Origin: Chelatococcus sp. HY11
GTDB lineage: Bacteria; Pseudomonadota; Alphaproteobacteria; Rhizobiales; Beijerinckiaceae
Assembly: GCF_018398335.1 (NCBI RefSeq)
Contig: NZ_JAHBRX010000002.1
Location: forward strand, 1,674,001-1,738,000
Direction: 5' to 3'
DNA length: 64,000 nt
Shown: one piece after another, positions 44,235 to 53,679 of the stretch
Layout: the number at the start of each line of letters is the position of its first letter
Position numbering within the stretch: position 1 is the first letter of the stretch
Notes under the pieces: model-generated
What the model was told of the DNA's origin: nothing
Database searches by the model: none
Seen by the model: only the letters and a program-made list of their open reading frames with translations
Program-made: the position numbers and the translations under genes

Positions 44235-44344
44235 GGAAAGCTCGAATAATTGAATTTTACGGGATAGGGAAGCCCCTCCTAGAGTGCCGGTGATCAAGGG
44301 ATGTGGCGGCTGTCCCTGCCGCCGGAAAGACGAACCGCATCATC

Positions 44345-46390
44345 ATGGGCACTATCAGGGTTGGCATCGACGTCGGCGGAACCTTCACGGATTTCACCGT
44401 GCTTGACGACGAAACGGGCGCCATGCGTCATTTCAAGGTGTCATCGACGCCGCATGACCCGTCCGAGGCGATCGAGACCGGCATCGCCAGTTTTCCGGAG
44501 CGCGGGCTCTCTGCGGCCGATGTCGTGCATTTCGGCCACGGTACCACGGTTGCGACCAACATGGTCATCGAGCGCCGGGGCGGCAAGACGGGGCTCCTGA
44601 CGACCGCTGGGTTCCGTGACGTGCTGGAGATCGGCCGGCAGACGCGGCCGGACCTGTTCGACATGAGCGTGCGCAAGCCCGACCCGCTGGTGGTGCGTCC
44701 GCTGCGCCTTGAAGTCTCCGAGCGCCTCGGCCCCGACGGCGAAATGATCCTGCCCCTCGACGAGGAAGGCGTGGCGGCTGCCGCGCGCCACTTCAGGGAG
44801 GCGGAGGTCGAGGCCATCGCGATCGGCTTCCTGCATTCCTATCGCAACCCGGCGCATGAGCAGCGCGCCGCGGCGATCATCCGGGACTATCTGCCCGACG
44901 TTTTTATCAGCCTGTCCAGCGACGTGCTGCCCGAGTTCCGGGAATACGAGCGCATCTCCACCACGGTGATGAACGCCTATCTGATGCCGCGCATGGACGG
45001 CTATCTCGACCGCTTCATGAAGCGGTCGCGCAAGACTGGCGTGGAGGCAAAGCCTTACACGATTCATTCTAACGGCGGCCTGATGTCGACCGAGACGGCG
45101 CGCAACTATCCGGTGCGCACCTGCCTGTCCGGCCCGGCGGCTGGCGTCGTCGGCGCGGCCCTCGTCGGCAAGGCCGCCTCCTTCCCCGACATTATCACCT
45201 ATGATGTCGGCGGCACGTCCACGGACGTCGCGCTGATTGCGGGCGGCAAGCCCGCCTATTCGGCCGACCGCGACGTGGCGGGCTATTCCATCCGCTGTCC
45301 CATGGTCGATGTCAGCGTCATCGGTGCCGGCGGCGGCTCCATCGCCTGGCTCGACGATGCCGGTGGCCTCAAGGTCGGCCCGCAGAGCGCGGCAGCCGTG
45401 CCCGGCCCGGCCGCCTATGGCAAGGGCGGTACGGAAGCGACCATCACCGACGCCAATATCGTCCTGCAACGGCTCAATCCCGTCGCCTTGCTCGACGGCG
45501 CCATGCCGGTCGATCGCGAGGCCGCGCTAAAGGCGGTCGGCGCGGTGGCCGAGAAGATCGGCCGCAGCGTCGAGGATACGGCCTGGGGTATCATCCGCAT
45601 CGCGGTGGCGAATATGGCCCGCGCGATCCGCGCCGTGTCCATGGACAAGGGCCATGATCTCAAGCAATTCGCCTTGATGGCCTTCGGCGGTGCGGGCCCG
45701 CTGCACGCCTCGCTGGTGGCCGCCGAGACCGGGCTCGAGACCGTGATCATTCCGGAATCGCCCGGCACCATGTGCGCGCGCGGCGTGTTGCTGTCCGACG
45801 TCACCCGCGACTTCGTCTCCACCCAGATCAAGCGCGCGGAGGGCGAGAGCTGGAAAGAGATCACGGCGGCCGTCGTCGCGCTGGAGGAGCAGGCCAGCGC
45901 GTGGCTGGAAGCCGAAACCATTCCCGATGACAAGCGTGCGCTCCAGCATATCGCGGAAGCCCGCTACGCCGGCCAGAACCACGAGATCCGCGTGGAAGGC
46001 GTGCTCACCACGGCCCAGGATTTCGCCGCCCGCTTCGCCGGCGCACATAAGGTTGTCTACGGCTATGCGCTTGACGATCACCCGGTCGAGATCGTCAACC
46101 TCCGTGTCCAGGCGATTGGCCATGCCGGCCGTCCGCTGCAGACGGTGGCGAGCGCGCCGGGCTCCATGGCCGCAGCCAGGATGGGCGAGCGTGACGTCTA
46201 TGTCGGCCCTGAGCGCGGTTGGCTGACGATGCCGGTCTACAAGCGCGCGCTGATGCCCCAGGGCGAGGAATTCTCCGGCCCCGCCATCATCGAGGAACTG
46301 ACCTCGACGGCCTATGTGCTTCCCGACCAGCAGGGCGTCGTCGACGCCTATGGCAACATCATCCTCAAGTTTGTGAAGGGTCGCGCGTGA
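44345..46390 (+). CDS. Hydantoinase/oxoprolinase family protein, subunit A (HyuA-like)
   Basis: From the ATG at 44345 the protein has about 681 residues. The phosphate-binding motif GIDVGGTFTDFTVLDDETG is at the N-terminus (residues 6-24), with FGHGTTVATNMVIERRGGKTG near residue 65 and YDVGGTSTDVALIAGG near 285. The family uses ATP to open hydantoin, 5-oxoproline or similar lactam rings, working with subunit B. It is a distant relative of AcxA but lacks an associated gamma subunit, so it should hydrolyse, not carboxylate. It opens a nine-gene operon. Confidence 0.92.
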   Translation: MGTIRVGIDVGGTFTDFTVLDDETGAMRHFKVSSTPHDPSEAIETGIASFPERGLSAADVVHFGHGTTVATNMVIERRGGKTGLLTTAGFRDVLEIGRQTRPDLFDMSVRKPDPLVVRPLRLEVSERLGPDGEMILPLDEEGVAAAARHFREAEVEAIAIGFLHSYRNPAHEQRAAAIIRDYLPDVFISLSSDVLPEFREYERISTTVMNAYLMPRMDGYLDRFMKRSRKTGVEAKPYTIHSNGGLMSTETARNYPVRTCLSGPAAGVVGAALVGKAASFPDIITYDVGGTSTDVALIAGGKPAYSADRDVAGYSIRCPMVDVSVIGAGGGSIAWLDDAGGLKVGPQSAAAVPGPAAYGKGGTEATITDANIVLQRLNPVALLDGAMPVDREAALKAVGAVAEKIGRSVEDTAWGIIRIAVANMARAIRAVSMDKGHDLKQFALMAFGGAGPLHASLVAAETGLETVIIPESPGTMCARGVLLSDVTRDFVSTQIKRAEGESWKEITAAVVALEEQASAWLEAETIPDDKRALQHIAEARYAGQNHEIRVEGVLTTAQDFAARFAGAHKVVYGYALDDHPVEIVNLRVQAIGHAGRPLQTVASAPGSMAAARMGERDVYVGPERGWLTMPVYKRALMPQGEEFSGPAIIEELTSTAYVLPDQQGVVDAYGNIILKFVKGRA

Positions 46391-48021
46391 TGCAACAGCA
46401 CGTCAAGCCTCCGCGCGAGTTCGACGCCATCGAGATGGAGGTTTACTCCAACCGGTTCATGTCGATCACCGACGAGATGGGCCTCAGCCTCGTCCGCTCC
46501 TCGTTCTCCACCAACATCAAGGAGCGCAAGGACTGCTCCGTCGGCCTGTTCGACGGCTCGGGCCGCCTGATCGTGCAGGCCTCGCATATTCCCGTGCATC
46601 TCGGTTCGCTGCAAGGTGGCGTGGCCGCGGTGCTCGAGAACTTCAAGCTTGAGGAGATCAAGCCGGGCGACGCCTTCATCTGCAACGACCCCTATCTCGC
46701 CGGGGGCTCGCACACGCCCGATATCTCGATCCTCACGCCGGTGTTCTATGAGGGGCGGCTGTGCTTCTTCGCCGCCAATCTCGGGCATCACTCAGACGTT
46801 GGCGGCGGCGTGCCGGGGTCCTGCGACCCGAGCCAGACCAGCATCTTCGCCGAGGGCTTGCGTATTCCCGTGTTGAAGATCGCGCGCGAGGGCGTCCTCG
46901 ACGAGCAGATCGTCAAGTTGATCAGCACCAACAGCCGCGATCCGCTGGAGCGCGTGCTCGACCTCAAGGTGCAGATCGCGACCAACGAGATCGGCCGCCG
47001 CAAATTGGTCGCGCTCGCCGACCAGTTCGGCATCGGCACAGTCGAGAAGGCGGTTGACGACCTCATCGCCTATTCGGAAAGCCGCCTGCGCAAGCGCATC
47101 AAGGATCTGCCCGATGGCACCTATTCGGGCGAGGCCTTAATCGACGGTGACGGCATCGGCCATGAGCCCTGCCGTATCCAGGTCGCCATCAAGGTCGCGG
47201 GTGAGGGCATCACCTTTGACTTCACCGGCACCGATGTGCAGGCGCGGGGAGCCGTCAATATTCCGAAGACGGCCCTCGATGCCACCTGCTACTACACCAT
47301 CAAGGCCCTGCTCGACCCGACACTGCCGCCCAATGAGGGCATGGCGCTTCCCGTCACCATCGTGGCGGAAGAGGGGACCCTCGTGCGGCCCAAATTCCCG
47401 GCGGCGGTCGGCATCCGCTCCACCAGTTGCCAGCGCGTCGTGCGCGCCATCTTCCAGGCTTTCGCCGATGTTCTGCCCAAGGAGAAAGTCTTCGCCTCCT
47501 CGGCGGACATGAATGCGACGATGATCTTCTTCGGCCCGCACAAAACGCGCGAAGGCAACTTCGTTTATCTGGAAACGGTGGGGGGCGGCGCTGGCGCGAG
47601 CCTCGCGCATGACGGCATGAACGGCATCCAGGTGCATATCACCAACACGTCGAACCTGCCGGCCGAAGCGCTCGAGATCGAATATCCCCTGATGGTGCGC
47701 CGCTATGCGCTGGCGGACGGCTCCGGCGGCGAGGGGCATACCACCGGCGGCATGGGTATCGTCCGCGAGGTCGTCGCCATGACCGACGGCATCCGCGCCA
47801 ATGCCTCCAGCGAGGGTCTGCGGACGCCGGCGGACGGCGTCTTCGGCGGTGGCGCCGGTGAGGTCGCCCATCTCAAGTTCGGGACCGCGGACGGCAAGAC
47901 GACCGAATACGACATCTCGATCACCAACATCCTCATGAACCGCGGGGACAGCCTGTTCCTGCAAACGCCGGGCGGCGGTGGCTTCGGTCGCGCGTCTGGA
48001 CCTGAAGCATCTGGAGAATGA
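46390..48021 (+). CDS. Hydantoinase/oxoprolinase family protein, subunit B (HyuB-like)
   Basis: About 543 residues from the ATG at 46390, which overlaps the subunit A stop (TGATG). The N-terminus (FDAIEMEVYSNRFMSITDEMG), the GDAFICNDPYLAGGSHTPDI stretch near residue 95 and the C-terminal glycine-rich end (TPGGGGFGRA) are family features. The length is that of ordinary HyuB, well short of the 776 residues of AcxB. The upstream open frame is the shadow of subunit A. Confidence 0.92.
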   Translation: MQQHVKPPREFDAIEMEVYSNRFMSITDEMGLSLVRSSFSTNIKERKDCSVGLFDGSGRLIVQASHIPVHLGSLQGGVAAVLENFKLEEIKPGDAFICNDPYLAGGSHTPDISILTPVFYEGRLCFFAANLGHHSDVGGGVPGSCDPSQTSIFAEGLRIPVLKIAREGVLDEQIVKLISTNSRDPLERVLDLKVQIATNEIGRRKLVALADQFGIGTVEKAVDDLIAYSESRLRKRIKDLPDGTYSGEALIDGDGIGHEPCRIQVAIKVAGEGITFDFTGTDVQARGAVNIPKTALDATCYYTIKALLDPTLPPNEGMALPVTIVAEEGTLVRPKFPAAVGIRSTSCQRVVRAIFQAFADVLPKEKVFASSADMNATMIFFGPHKTREGNFVYLETVGGGAGASLAHDGMNGIQVHITNTSNLPAEALEIEYPLMVRRYALADGSGGEGHTTGGMGIVREVVAMTDGIRANASSEGLRTPADGVFGGGAGEVAHLKFGTADGKTTEYDISITNILMNRGDSLFLQTPGGGGFGRASGPEASGE

Positions 48022-49073
48022 CTGACATGGCCCTCGAAAACCTGACGCCGAGCGACGACGCGATCAAATCCGCGCCCAACCCCAACTATCTCGAAGGGGA
48101 CTATCTCAAGGGCGTCCTGGACATGGCCTTTCGCGACGGCAATCCGGTCGCCGAAAAGCTCGTGAAGGAGATCTTCTCGTCGCGCCAGATCGAGTCCGTC
48201 TATCTCGTCGGCGCCGGCGGCTCAAACTCCTATATCGAGCCGGTCAAGTATATCCTCGACAAGTATTGTGACCTGCGCATCGAGCGTATCAACGCGACGG
48301 AATTCGAGACGCGACGCCCGAAGCCGGTCAACGAGAAGGCCGTGGTGCTGCTGACCTCGCATAACGGCGAGACCGAGGACACGGTGGTCGCCGCGCGCTG
48401 GGCGAAAACCACGGGCGCGGTCACCGTCGCGCTGACAGCGGGCCATGAGAGCGGGCTCGCCAAGATCTGCGATCACCTGCTCCCCTACAGCCGTGAACTG
48501 CCGGGGATGCCCAAGACGCTCGTCGCCTATCTCTTCGCGGCGCATCTTCTGAAATATCTCGGCAATCCGGTCGGTGCCCGCCTCGTGCGCGATCTTGAAG
48601 CGATGCCGGCACGTCTGCACGAGATCAAGGATGCAGAGCGTGAGCGCGGCATGGAACTCGCCCGCCGCTATAAGGACGAGAACATCTATTATGTTCTCTC
48701 CAGCGGCATCCTGTCGGCACTCAATTACCAGTATTCGATCTGCATCTTCAACGAGATGCTATGGCTCGACGCGTCCGACATCCATTCCGGGGAATTCCGC
48801 CACGGGCCGTTCGAGGTGGCGGACGCGGACATGGCCTATATCTTCCTCATGGACAATGGCGAAAACCGCAAGATCGATCAGCGCGCGCTGAAATTCACCC
48901 GGCGCGTCACGGACAAGATCATCACCTTCGACGCCGGCCGTTACGAGGACGTATCACCCCTCCTGTCGCCTTTCGTCATCGGGGTCACCTGGTACTGGTT
49001 TGCTCATACGCTTTCGGTGCTGCGTGAGCATCCGCTCTCGGTGCGCCGCTACATGTGGAAGGTCGACTATTGA
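48018..49073 (+). CDS. SIS-domain deglycase, FrlB-like
   Basis: 351 residues with two SIS sugar-phosphate-binding domains. The first contains VYLVGAGGSNSYIEPVKYIL (about residues 61-80) and the loop SHNGETEDT near 114-122; the second contains the catalytic-type stretch DIHSGEFRHGPFE near 255-267. This is the pattern of FrlB and related enzymes, which split 6-phosphorylated fructosamines into glucose 6-phosphate and an amino acid or amine. The start overlaps the HyuB stop (ATGACTGACATGG; ATG at 48018 or 48027). Confidence 0.87.
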   Translation: MTDMALENLTPSDDAIKSAPNPNYLEGDYLKGVLDMAFRDGNPVAEKLVKEIFSSRQIESVYLVGAGGSNSYIEPVKYILDKYCDLRIERINATEFETRRPKPVNEKAVVLLTSHNGETEDTVVAARWAKTTGAVTVALTAGHESGLAKICDHLLPYSRELPGMPKTLVAYLFAAHLLKYLGNPVGARLVRDLEAMPARLHEIKDAERERGMELARRYKDENIYYVLSSGILSALNYQYSICIFNEMLWLDASDIHSGEFRHGPFEVADADMAYIFLMDNGENRKIDQRALKFTRRVTDKIITFDAGRYEDVSPLLSPFVIGVTWYWFAHTLSVLREHPLSVRRYMWKVDY

Positions 49074-49188
49074 TGGCAAAGCGCCCGCCAGCATCGTTGC
49101 CGGACCATCGCATGCGCGTGTCGCATCGGGTGGAACGCGGCTTGCGGGCGCGTGCCTGCCTCTTCGACCATTTGGGCAGGAGGCAAGC

Positions 49189-50082
49189 ATGATCGCGACC
49201 GACGACGATTTGCGTGGTTTGCGCGTGATAGGGCTCGGCGACAATGTCGTCGACCGCTATCTCAACGCCGGGGTTATGTATCCCGGCGGCAATGCGCTGA
49301 ATTTCGCGGCCTATGCCAAGATGCTGGGCGCGGACGCAGCGTTCCTCGGCACGTTCGGGACAGATCGCGCCGGCCATCATGTCCGCGCGACGCTTGACGT
49401 GCTTGCGATACCGACCACGCATTGTCGCGTTGTCGAAGGCGCGAACGGCCATGCCGATGTGCGGATCGTTGACGGAAATCGCGAGTTCGTCTCTTCCAAC
49501 AAGGGCGGTGTCGCGCGCGAACATCCCTTCGTGCCGGCCCAGGCCGATCTCGACTATCTCGCGCGCTTCGCGTTGGTGCATACCAGCTGCTACAGCCACC
49601 TCAATTCCCAGCTCACGGTGTTGCGTCCGGCCTGCGCGCTCCTGTCCTACGACTTCTCCTATCGCTGGCAGGTCGATGATCTCATCGGCCCCGTGGCGCC
49701 CCATCTCGATTTCGCGGCGCTGTCAGCCGGCGATGTCGGCCGCGAACGCGCCATGGTCGCGCTCCGCGAGACGGTGGCGCAGGGCTGCGGCCTCGCGCTG
49801 GCGACACTCGGGCCCGAGGGCGCGATCGCTTATAATGGCGAGGACTTCATCACAGTGGCGCCGAAGCCGACCGAGGTGGTGGACACGCTGGGCGCCGGGG
49901 ATGCCTTCATCACCGCCACGCTGCTGTCGCTCGTCGCTGCCGGCTGGCGTCGCGGCGTGCGTCCGCCAGCCGGCGTCATCCGCGCCGCACTGGACCGGGG
50001 CGCTGAATTCGCGGCGCAGATCTGTCGGGTCGAGGGTGCTTTCGGCCATGCCGCGCCGATCGACGCCGAAACACCGGCTTGA
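49189..50082 (+). CDS. PfkB-family sugar kinase, FrlD-like
   Basis: 297 residues from an ATG with a CAGGAGG site. The N-terminal glycine pair (MYPGGNALNFAAYAKMLGADAAFLG) and the catalytic motif DTLGAGDAF (Asp232 to the base Asp238) define a ribokinase-like kinase. Coupled with an FrlB-like deglycase, the expected reaction is phosphorylation at C6 of the sugar part of a fructosamine, the FrlD reaction. The open frame before 49189 runs over the end of the deglycase gene and is not coding. Confidence 0.87.
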   Translation: MIATDDDLRGLRVIGLGDNVVDRYLNAGVMYPGGNALNFAAYAKMLGADAAFLGTFGTDRAGHHVRATLDVLAIPTTHCRVVEGANGHADVRIVDGNREFVSSNKGGVAREHPFVPAQADLDYLARFALVHTSCYSHLNSQLTVLRPACALLSYDFSYRWQVDDLIGPVAPHLDFAALSAGDVGRERAMVALRETVAQGCGLALATLGPEGAIAYNGEDFITVAPKPTEVVDTLGAGDAFITATLLSLVAAGWRRGVRPPAGVIRAALDRGAEFAAQICRVEGAFGHAAPIDAETPA

Positions 50083-50094
50083 GGCAGAGGCGCG

Positions 50095-51798
50095 ATGCTC
50101 GAAGTCAGGAACCTCTCCATAGCCTTCAAGACCGCAGCGGGCCTCAAATCCGCCGTGCGCGACATCGGCTTCACGATCAAGCCGGGTGAGATCCTTGGCC
50201 TGGTGGGTGAAAGCGGCAGCGGCAAGACCATCACGTCTCTCGGCGTGATGGGTCTGTTGCCGCCGAACGCTGTCGTCACAAGCGGTGAGGTTCTGGTCGA
50301 TGGCGTGGACATGCTCAAGCTCGCGCCGGCCGAACTGCGCAAGCTGCGCGGCCGCCATGTGGCGATGATCTTCCAGGATCCGATGGCATCGCTCGACCCC
50401 ATCTTCACCTGCGGGGATCAGATCGTCGAGGCGATCCTGCTGCACGAAAGCATCGGCAAGGCAGCCGCGCGCCGCAAGGCGCTTGAACTCCTGGAGAAGG
50501 TTCGCATCCCGGACCCTGCCCGCTGCATGCGCTCCTATCCGCATGAATTGTCCGGCGGGCAGTGCCAGCGCGTCATGATTGCGATGGCGGTGTCCTGCAA
50601 GCCGCGCATCATCATCGCCGACGAGCCGACGACAGCGCTTGACGTGACGGTTCAGAAGCAGGTGCTGGACCTGCTGCGCGGCCTCAACAAGGAAGTCGGC
50701 GCCGCGATCCTGCTGATCACCCACGACCTCGGCGTGATCTATGAGGTCGCCGACCGCGTCGCCGTCATGTATGCCGGTGACATGATGGAGGAGGCAGCCA
50801 CGCGCGACCTCTTCGCCAAGCCTCAAAGCGACTATACCAAGGCTTTGATCGACTCCATGCCGGCGCTCGGCCTGCGGCAGGAGCGCTTGCCCGTCATCGA
50901 GCGCGATGGCGAGGGCCGGGTGCGCAGCGTCCGGCCGCAGCCGCGCACGCGAGCCGCGGAGACGGCTGTGCCCATCGGGACGGATGTCCGTCCGCTGCTT
51001 GAGCTCAAGGATCTGCGCAAATCCTATTGGGTGAAGCCATCGCCGCTCTCGGCGCCGGTTGAGATGCGCGCTGTGGACGGTGTCAGCTTCTCCATCGCGC
51101 CCCGCACCACGCTGGGGCTTGTCGGTGAATCCGGTTGCGGCAAGACCACGCTGTCGCGGGCGGTCATGCGTCTGTCCAATCCGGATTCCGGGCAAATCCT
51201 GTTCAAGGATCGGGATATCGCGCGATTGCCGGAACGCGCCATGCGCCCGTTTCGCCGCGAGATCGCGATGGTCTTTCAGAACCCCTATGGCTCTCTCAAC
51301 CCGCGCCAGAACGTGGCCGACCTCATCGAGGCGCCCATGGTGATCTTCGAGGAAGGCACGGCGGCCGAGCGCGGCAACCATGTCCTGCAGTTGCTCGATG
51401 CGGTGGGCCTGCCGCGTGCGGCGGCTGCCAAATATCCGCATGAATTCTCCGGTGGCCAGCGCCAGCGCATCGCGGTTGCCCGCGCGCTCGCGCTCAAGCC
51501 GGCGCTCGTCATCTGCGACGAGGCGGTCTCCGCGCTCGATGTGTCGGTCCAGGCGCAGGTCCTGAACCTGCTCAAGGACCTGCAGGTGGAGTTCGACCTG
51601 ACCTACCTGTTCATTTCTCACGACCTGTCGGTGGTCGAACATGTCAGCGACGCGATAGCGGTCATGCAGAAGGGGCGCATCGTGGAGGCCGGGCCCGCCG
51701 AGGCGGTCTTCAAGGCGCCGCAGCACCCCTATACGCGGCTTCTCCTGGATGCGGTTCCCACCGTCGGCGCTGAACGCGGGGGGAGGGGAGCCGCATGA
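50095..51798 (+). CDS. Oligopeptide-type ABC transporter, fused double ATPase
   Basis: 567 residues, two ATPase domains in one chain (DppD and DppF equivalents). Domain 1: Walker A GESGSGKT, signature LSGGQ, Walker [13 protein letters not shown]. Domain 2: [17 protein letters not shown] and [12 protein letters not shown]. The end of each domain carries the peptide-type extension ([30 protein letters not shown]). It begins 12 bases after the kinase stop and overlaps the next permease in an ATGA, so it belongs to the deglycase operon. Confidence 0.93.
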   Translation: MLEVRNLSIAFKTAAGLKSAVRDIGFTIKPGEILGLVGESGSGKTITSLGVMGLLPPNAVVTSGEVLVDGVDMLKLAPAELRKLRGRHVAMIFQDPMASLDPIFTCGDQIVEAILLHESIGKAAARRKALELLEKVRIPDPARCMRSYPHELSGGQCQRVMIAMAVSCKPRIIIADEPTTALDVTVQKQVLDLLRGLNKEVGAAILLITHDLGVIYEVADRVAVMYAGDMMEEAATRDLFAKPQSDYTKALIDSMPALGLRQERLPVIERDGEGRVRSVRPQPRTRAAETAVPIGTDVRPLLELKDLRKSYWVKPSPLSAPVEMRAVDGVSFSIAPRTTLGLVGESGCGKTTLSRAVMRLSNPDSGQILFKDRDIARLPERAMRPFRREIAMVFQNPYGSLNPRQNVADLIEAPMVIFEEGTAAERGNHVLQLLDAVGLPRAAAAKYPHEFSGGQRQRIAVARALALKPALVICDEAVSALDVSVQAQVLNLLKDLQVEFDLTYLFISHDLSVVEHVSDAIAVMQKGRIVEAGPAEAVFKAPQHPYTRLLLDAVPTVGAERGGRGAA

Positions 51799-52772
51799 AC
51801 GCGACATTCGCAGGCGCGCTCGCCCTCGTCGGACGCAAGCTTCTGACCGCATTCGTCCAGCTTCTGGTGGTGGCGACGCTGATCTTCTCGGTGATGTACA
51901 TCATGCCGGGCGATCCCGTGCTGCTGCTGCTTGGTGCCGAGAGCAACCCCTCCCCGGAGGCGGTCGCCACGATGCGCAGCCAGCTTGGTCTCGACCAGCC
52001 GGTGATCAGCCAATATTTCGTCTGGCTCTGGAACGCGTTGCATCTCGACTTCGGCAAGTCGCTGACCAACGGTTATCCCGTTGCCAACTATGTCAAGAGC
52101 AACCTGCCGCGCACCCTGGAACTGGCCTTCGCCGCGATCATTGTAGCGACGCTGATCGGGGTGCCGCTCGGCATCGCCGCGGCGCTGAAGCGCGGCTCCC
52201 TGCGCGACACGGTCCTGACCTCGATCGCCACGATCGGCATTTCGGTGCCGGTCTATATCCTGGGCACTCTGCTCGTACTGTTCTTCAGCATCAAGCTCGG
52301 CTGGCTGCCGGCCAGCGGCTACACCGACATCTCGCGCAATCTGGTCGAGCATTTCCGCAAGCTTGCCCTGCCGGCGCTGGCGCTCGGCTTCGGCCTCGCT
52401 GCATCGATCGCTCGGATGACCCGCTCGTCGATGCTCGAGATCCTCGGCCGCGACTTCGTGCGCGCGCTCAGGGCCAAGGGCATGTCCGAGCACCGCATCA
52501 TTTGGCAGCACGTGCTGCGGAACGCGGCCATTCCGATCGTCACAATTATAGGCCTGCAGCTCGGCAATCTCATGGGCGGTACCGTCCTCGTCGAGGCGAT
52601 GTTCAACTGGCCAGGCCTGAGCACGCTCCTCGTCAGCGCGGTCTCTGCCCGCAACTATCCGCTGGTGCAGGGCTCGATGCTGGCCATCGCCGCGCTGTTC
52701 ATCCTGATCAACCTGATCGTGGAGCTGTTCTACAGCCTGCTCGATCCGCGTATCCGCAGGAGGCGCTCATGA
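51795..52772 (+). CDS. Oligopeptide-type ABC permease, DppB-like
   Basis: 325 residues with the DppB-type N-terminus (LLTAFVQLLVVATLIFSVMYIMPGDP), the QLGLDQPVISQYFVWLWNAL stretch and the ending NLIVELFYSLLDPRIRRR. It starts in an ATGA overlap with the ATPase gene and ends in an overlap with the next permease. The transporter is encoded downstream of catabolic enzymes in the same operon, so it most probably imports their substrate. Confidence 0.93.
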   Translation: MNATFAGALALVGRKLLTAFVQLLVVATLIFSVMYIMPGDPVLLLLGAESNPSPEAVATMRSQLGLDQPVISQYFVWLWNALHLDFGKSLTNGYPVANYVKSNLPRTLELAFAAIIVATLIGVPLGIAAALKRGSLRDTVLTSIATIGISVPVYILGTLLVLFFSIKLGWLPASGYTDISRNLVEHFRKLALPALALGFGLAASIARMTRSSMLEILGRDFVRALRAKGMSEHRIIWQHVLRNAAIPIVTIIGLQLGNLMGGTVLVEAMFNWPGLSTLLVSAVSARNYPLVQGSMLAIAALFILINLIVELFYSLLDPRIRRRRS

Positions 52773-53605
52773 CAGGCAGGCTCCTCAGCCTATCGCGCAG
52801 CCAGCCGGCTTTCGCCGTGAGCCTTGCGATCCTGAGCGCGGTCGTTTTCGTTGCCATTTTCGGCGCGTGGCTTGCGCCGCAGGATCCCTATGCCATCAAT
52901 CCCTCGGCGGTGAACCAGGGCAGTTCGGCCCAGCATTGGCTTGGCACCGATGAGTTTGGCCGTGACCTCCTGAGCCGGCTGTTGATCGGCGTGCGGCCGA
53001 CCATGCTGGTGGCGATCGGCGCGACCGTGATCGCCGGCTTTTTCGGCACGCTGCTCGGCATCGCCGGGGCCTATGGCCGGCCGGCCCTGTCCTTCATCAT
53101 CATGAGGGGCGTCGATATCATGTTGAGCTTCCCGCCGATCCTTCTGGCGCTGCTGGCCGTCGGCTTCTGGGAAAGCGGCGTCTTCAGCCTCGCGGTGGTG
53201 ATCGGCGTCCTCTACATCCCCCATTTCGCCCGCGTCGCGCATGCCGCGACGCTGCAGGTCACGCGGCAGGAATTCATGGAAGCCGAACACGCGATGGGCG
53301 CTTCCGTGCGGCGCGTGGTGGGCGTCGCCATCCTGCCGAACATACTCTCGCCGCTTGTCGTCCAGGCGACGCTGACCGTGGCTGCCGCCATCCTTCTCGA
53401 ATCCGGCTTGAGCTTCCTCGGTCTCGGGATCGTGCCGCCGGAACCGTCGTGGGGACAGATGATCGGCACGGCGCGCGGCTATCTCAGCCAGCACCCGATG
53501 TATGCCATCTGGCCCTCGCTCCTTCTCGCGCTGACCGTTCTTGCCATCAACGTGATGGGCGACCGGCTGCGCGACGATCTCGATCCACGTCTCAGGGAGG
53601 AATAA
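52769..53605 (+). CDS. Oligopeptide-type ABC permease, DppC-like
   Basis: About 278 residues from the ATG at 52769 (AGGAGG site, overlap with the previous stop). The N-terminal helix, the motif HWLGTDEFGRDLLSRLLIGVRP near residue 50 and the EAA-like FMEAEHAMGASVRRVVGVAILPN near 165 are as in DppC. The much longer frame upstream is the shadow of the DppB-like gene. Confidence 0.92.
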   Translation: MTGRLLSLSRSQPAFAVSLAILSAVVFVAIFGAWLAPQDPYAINPSAVNQGSSAQHWLGTDEFGRDLLSRLLIGVRPTMLVAIGATVIAGFFGTLLGIAGAYGRPALSFIIMRGVDIMLSFPPILLALLAVGFWESGVFSLAVVIGVLYIPHFARVAHAATLQVTRQEFMEAEHAMGASVRRVVGVAILPNILSPLVVQATLTVAAAILLESGLSFLGLGIVPPEPSWGQMIGTARGYLSQHPMYAIWPSLLLALTVLAINVMGDRLRDDLDPRLREE

Positions 53606-53679
53606 TCGACATGACAATGGTCATGACAAGAACCGTGGAAAACGCGTGCTCAACAACAAGGCCAGCAAGGGGTAACATC

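Noticed and set aside
49723-51852. A 709-codon minus-strand open frame opposite the kinase and double ATPase genes
   Set aside because: It is antisense to two clearly recognised genes and has no domain or ribosome site of its own.
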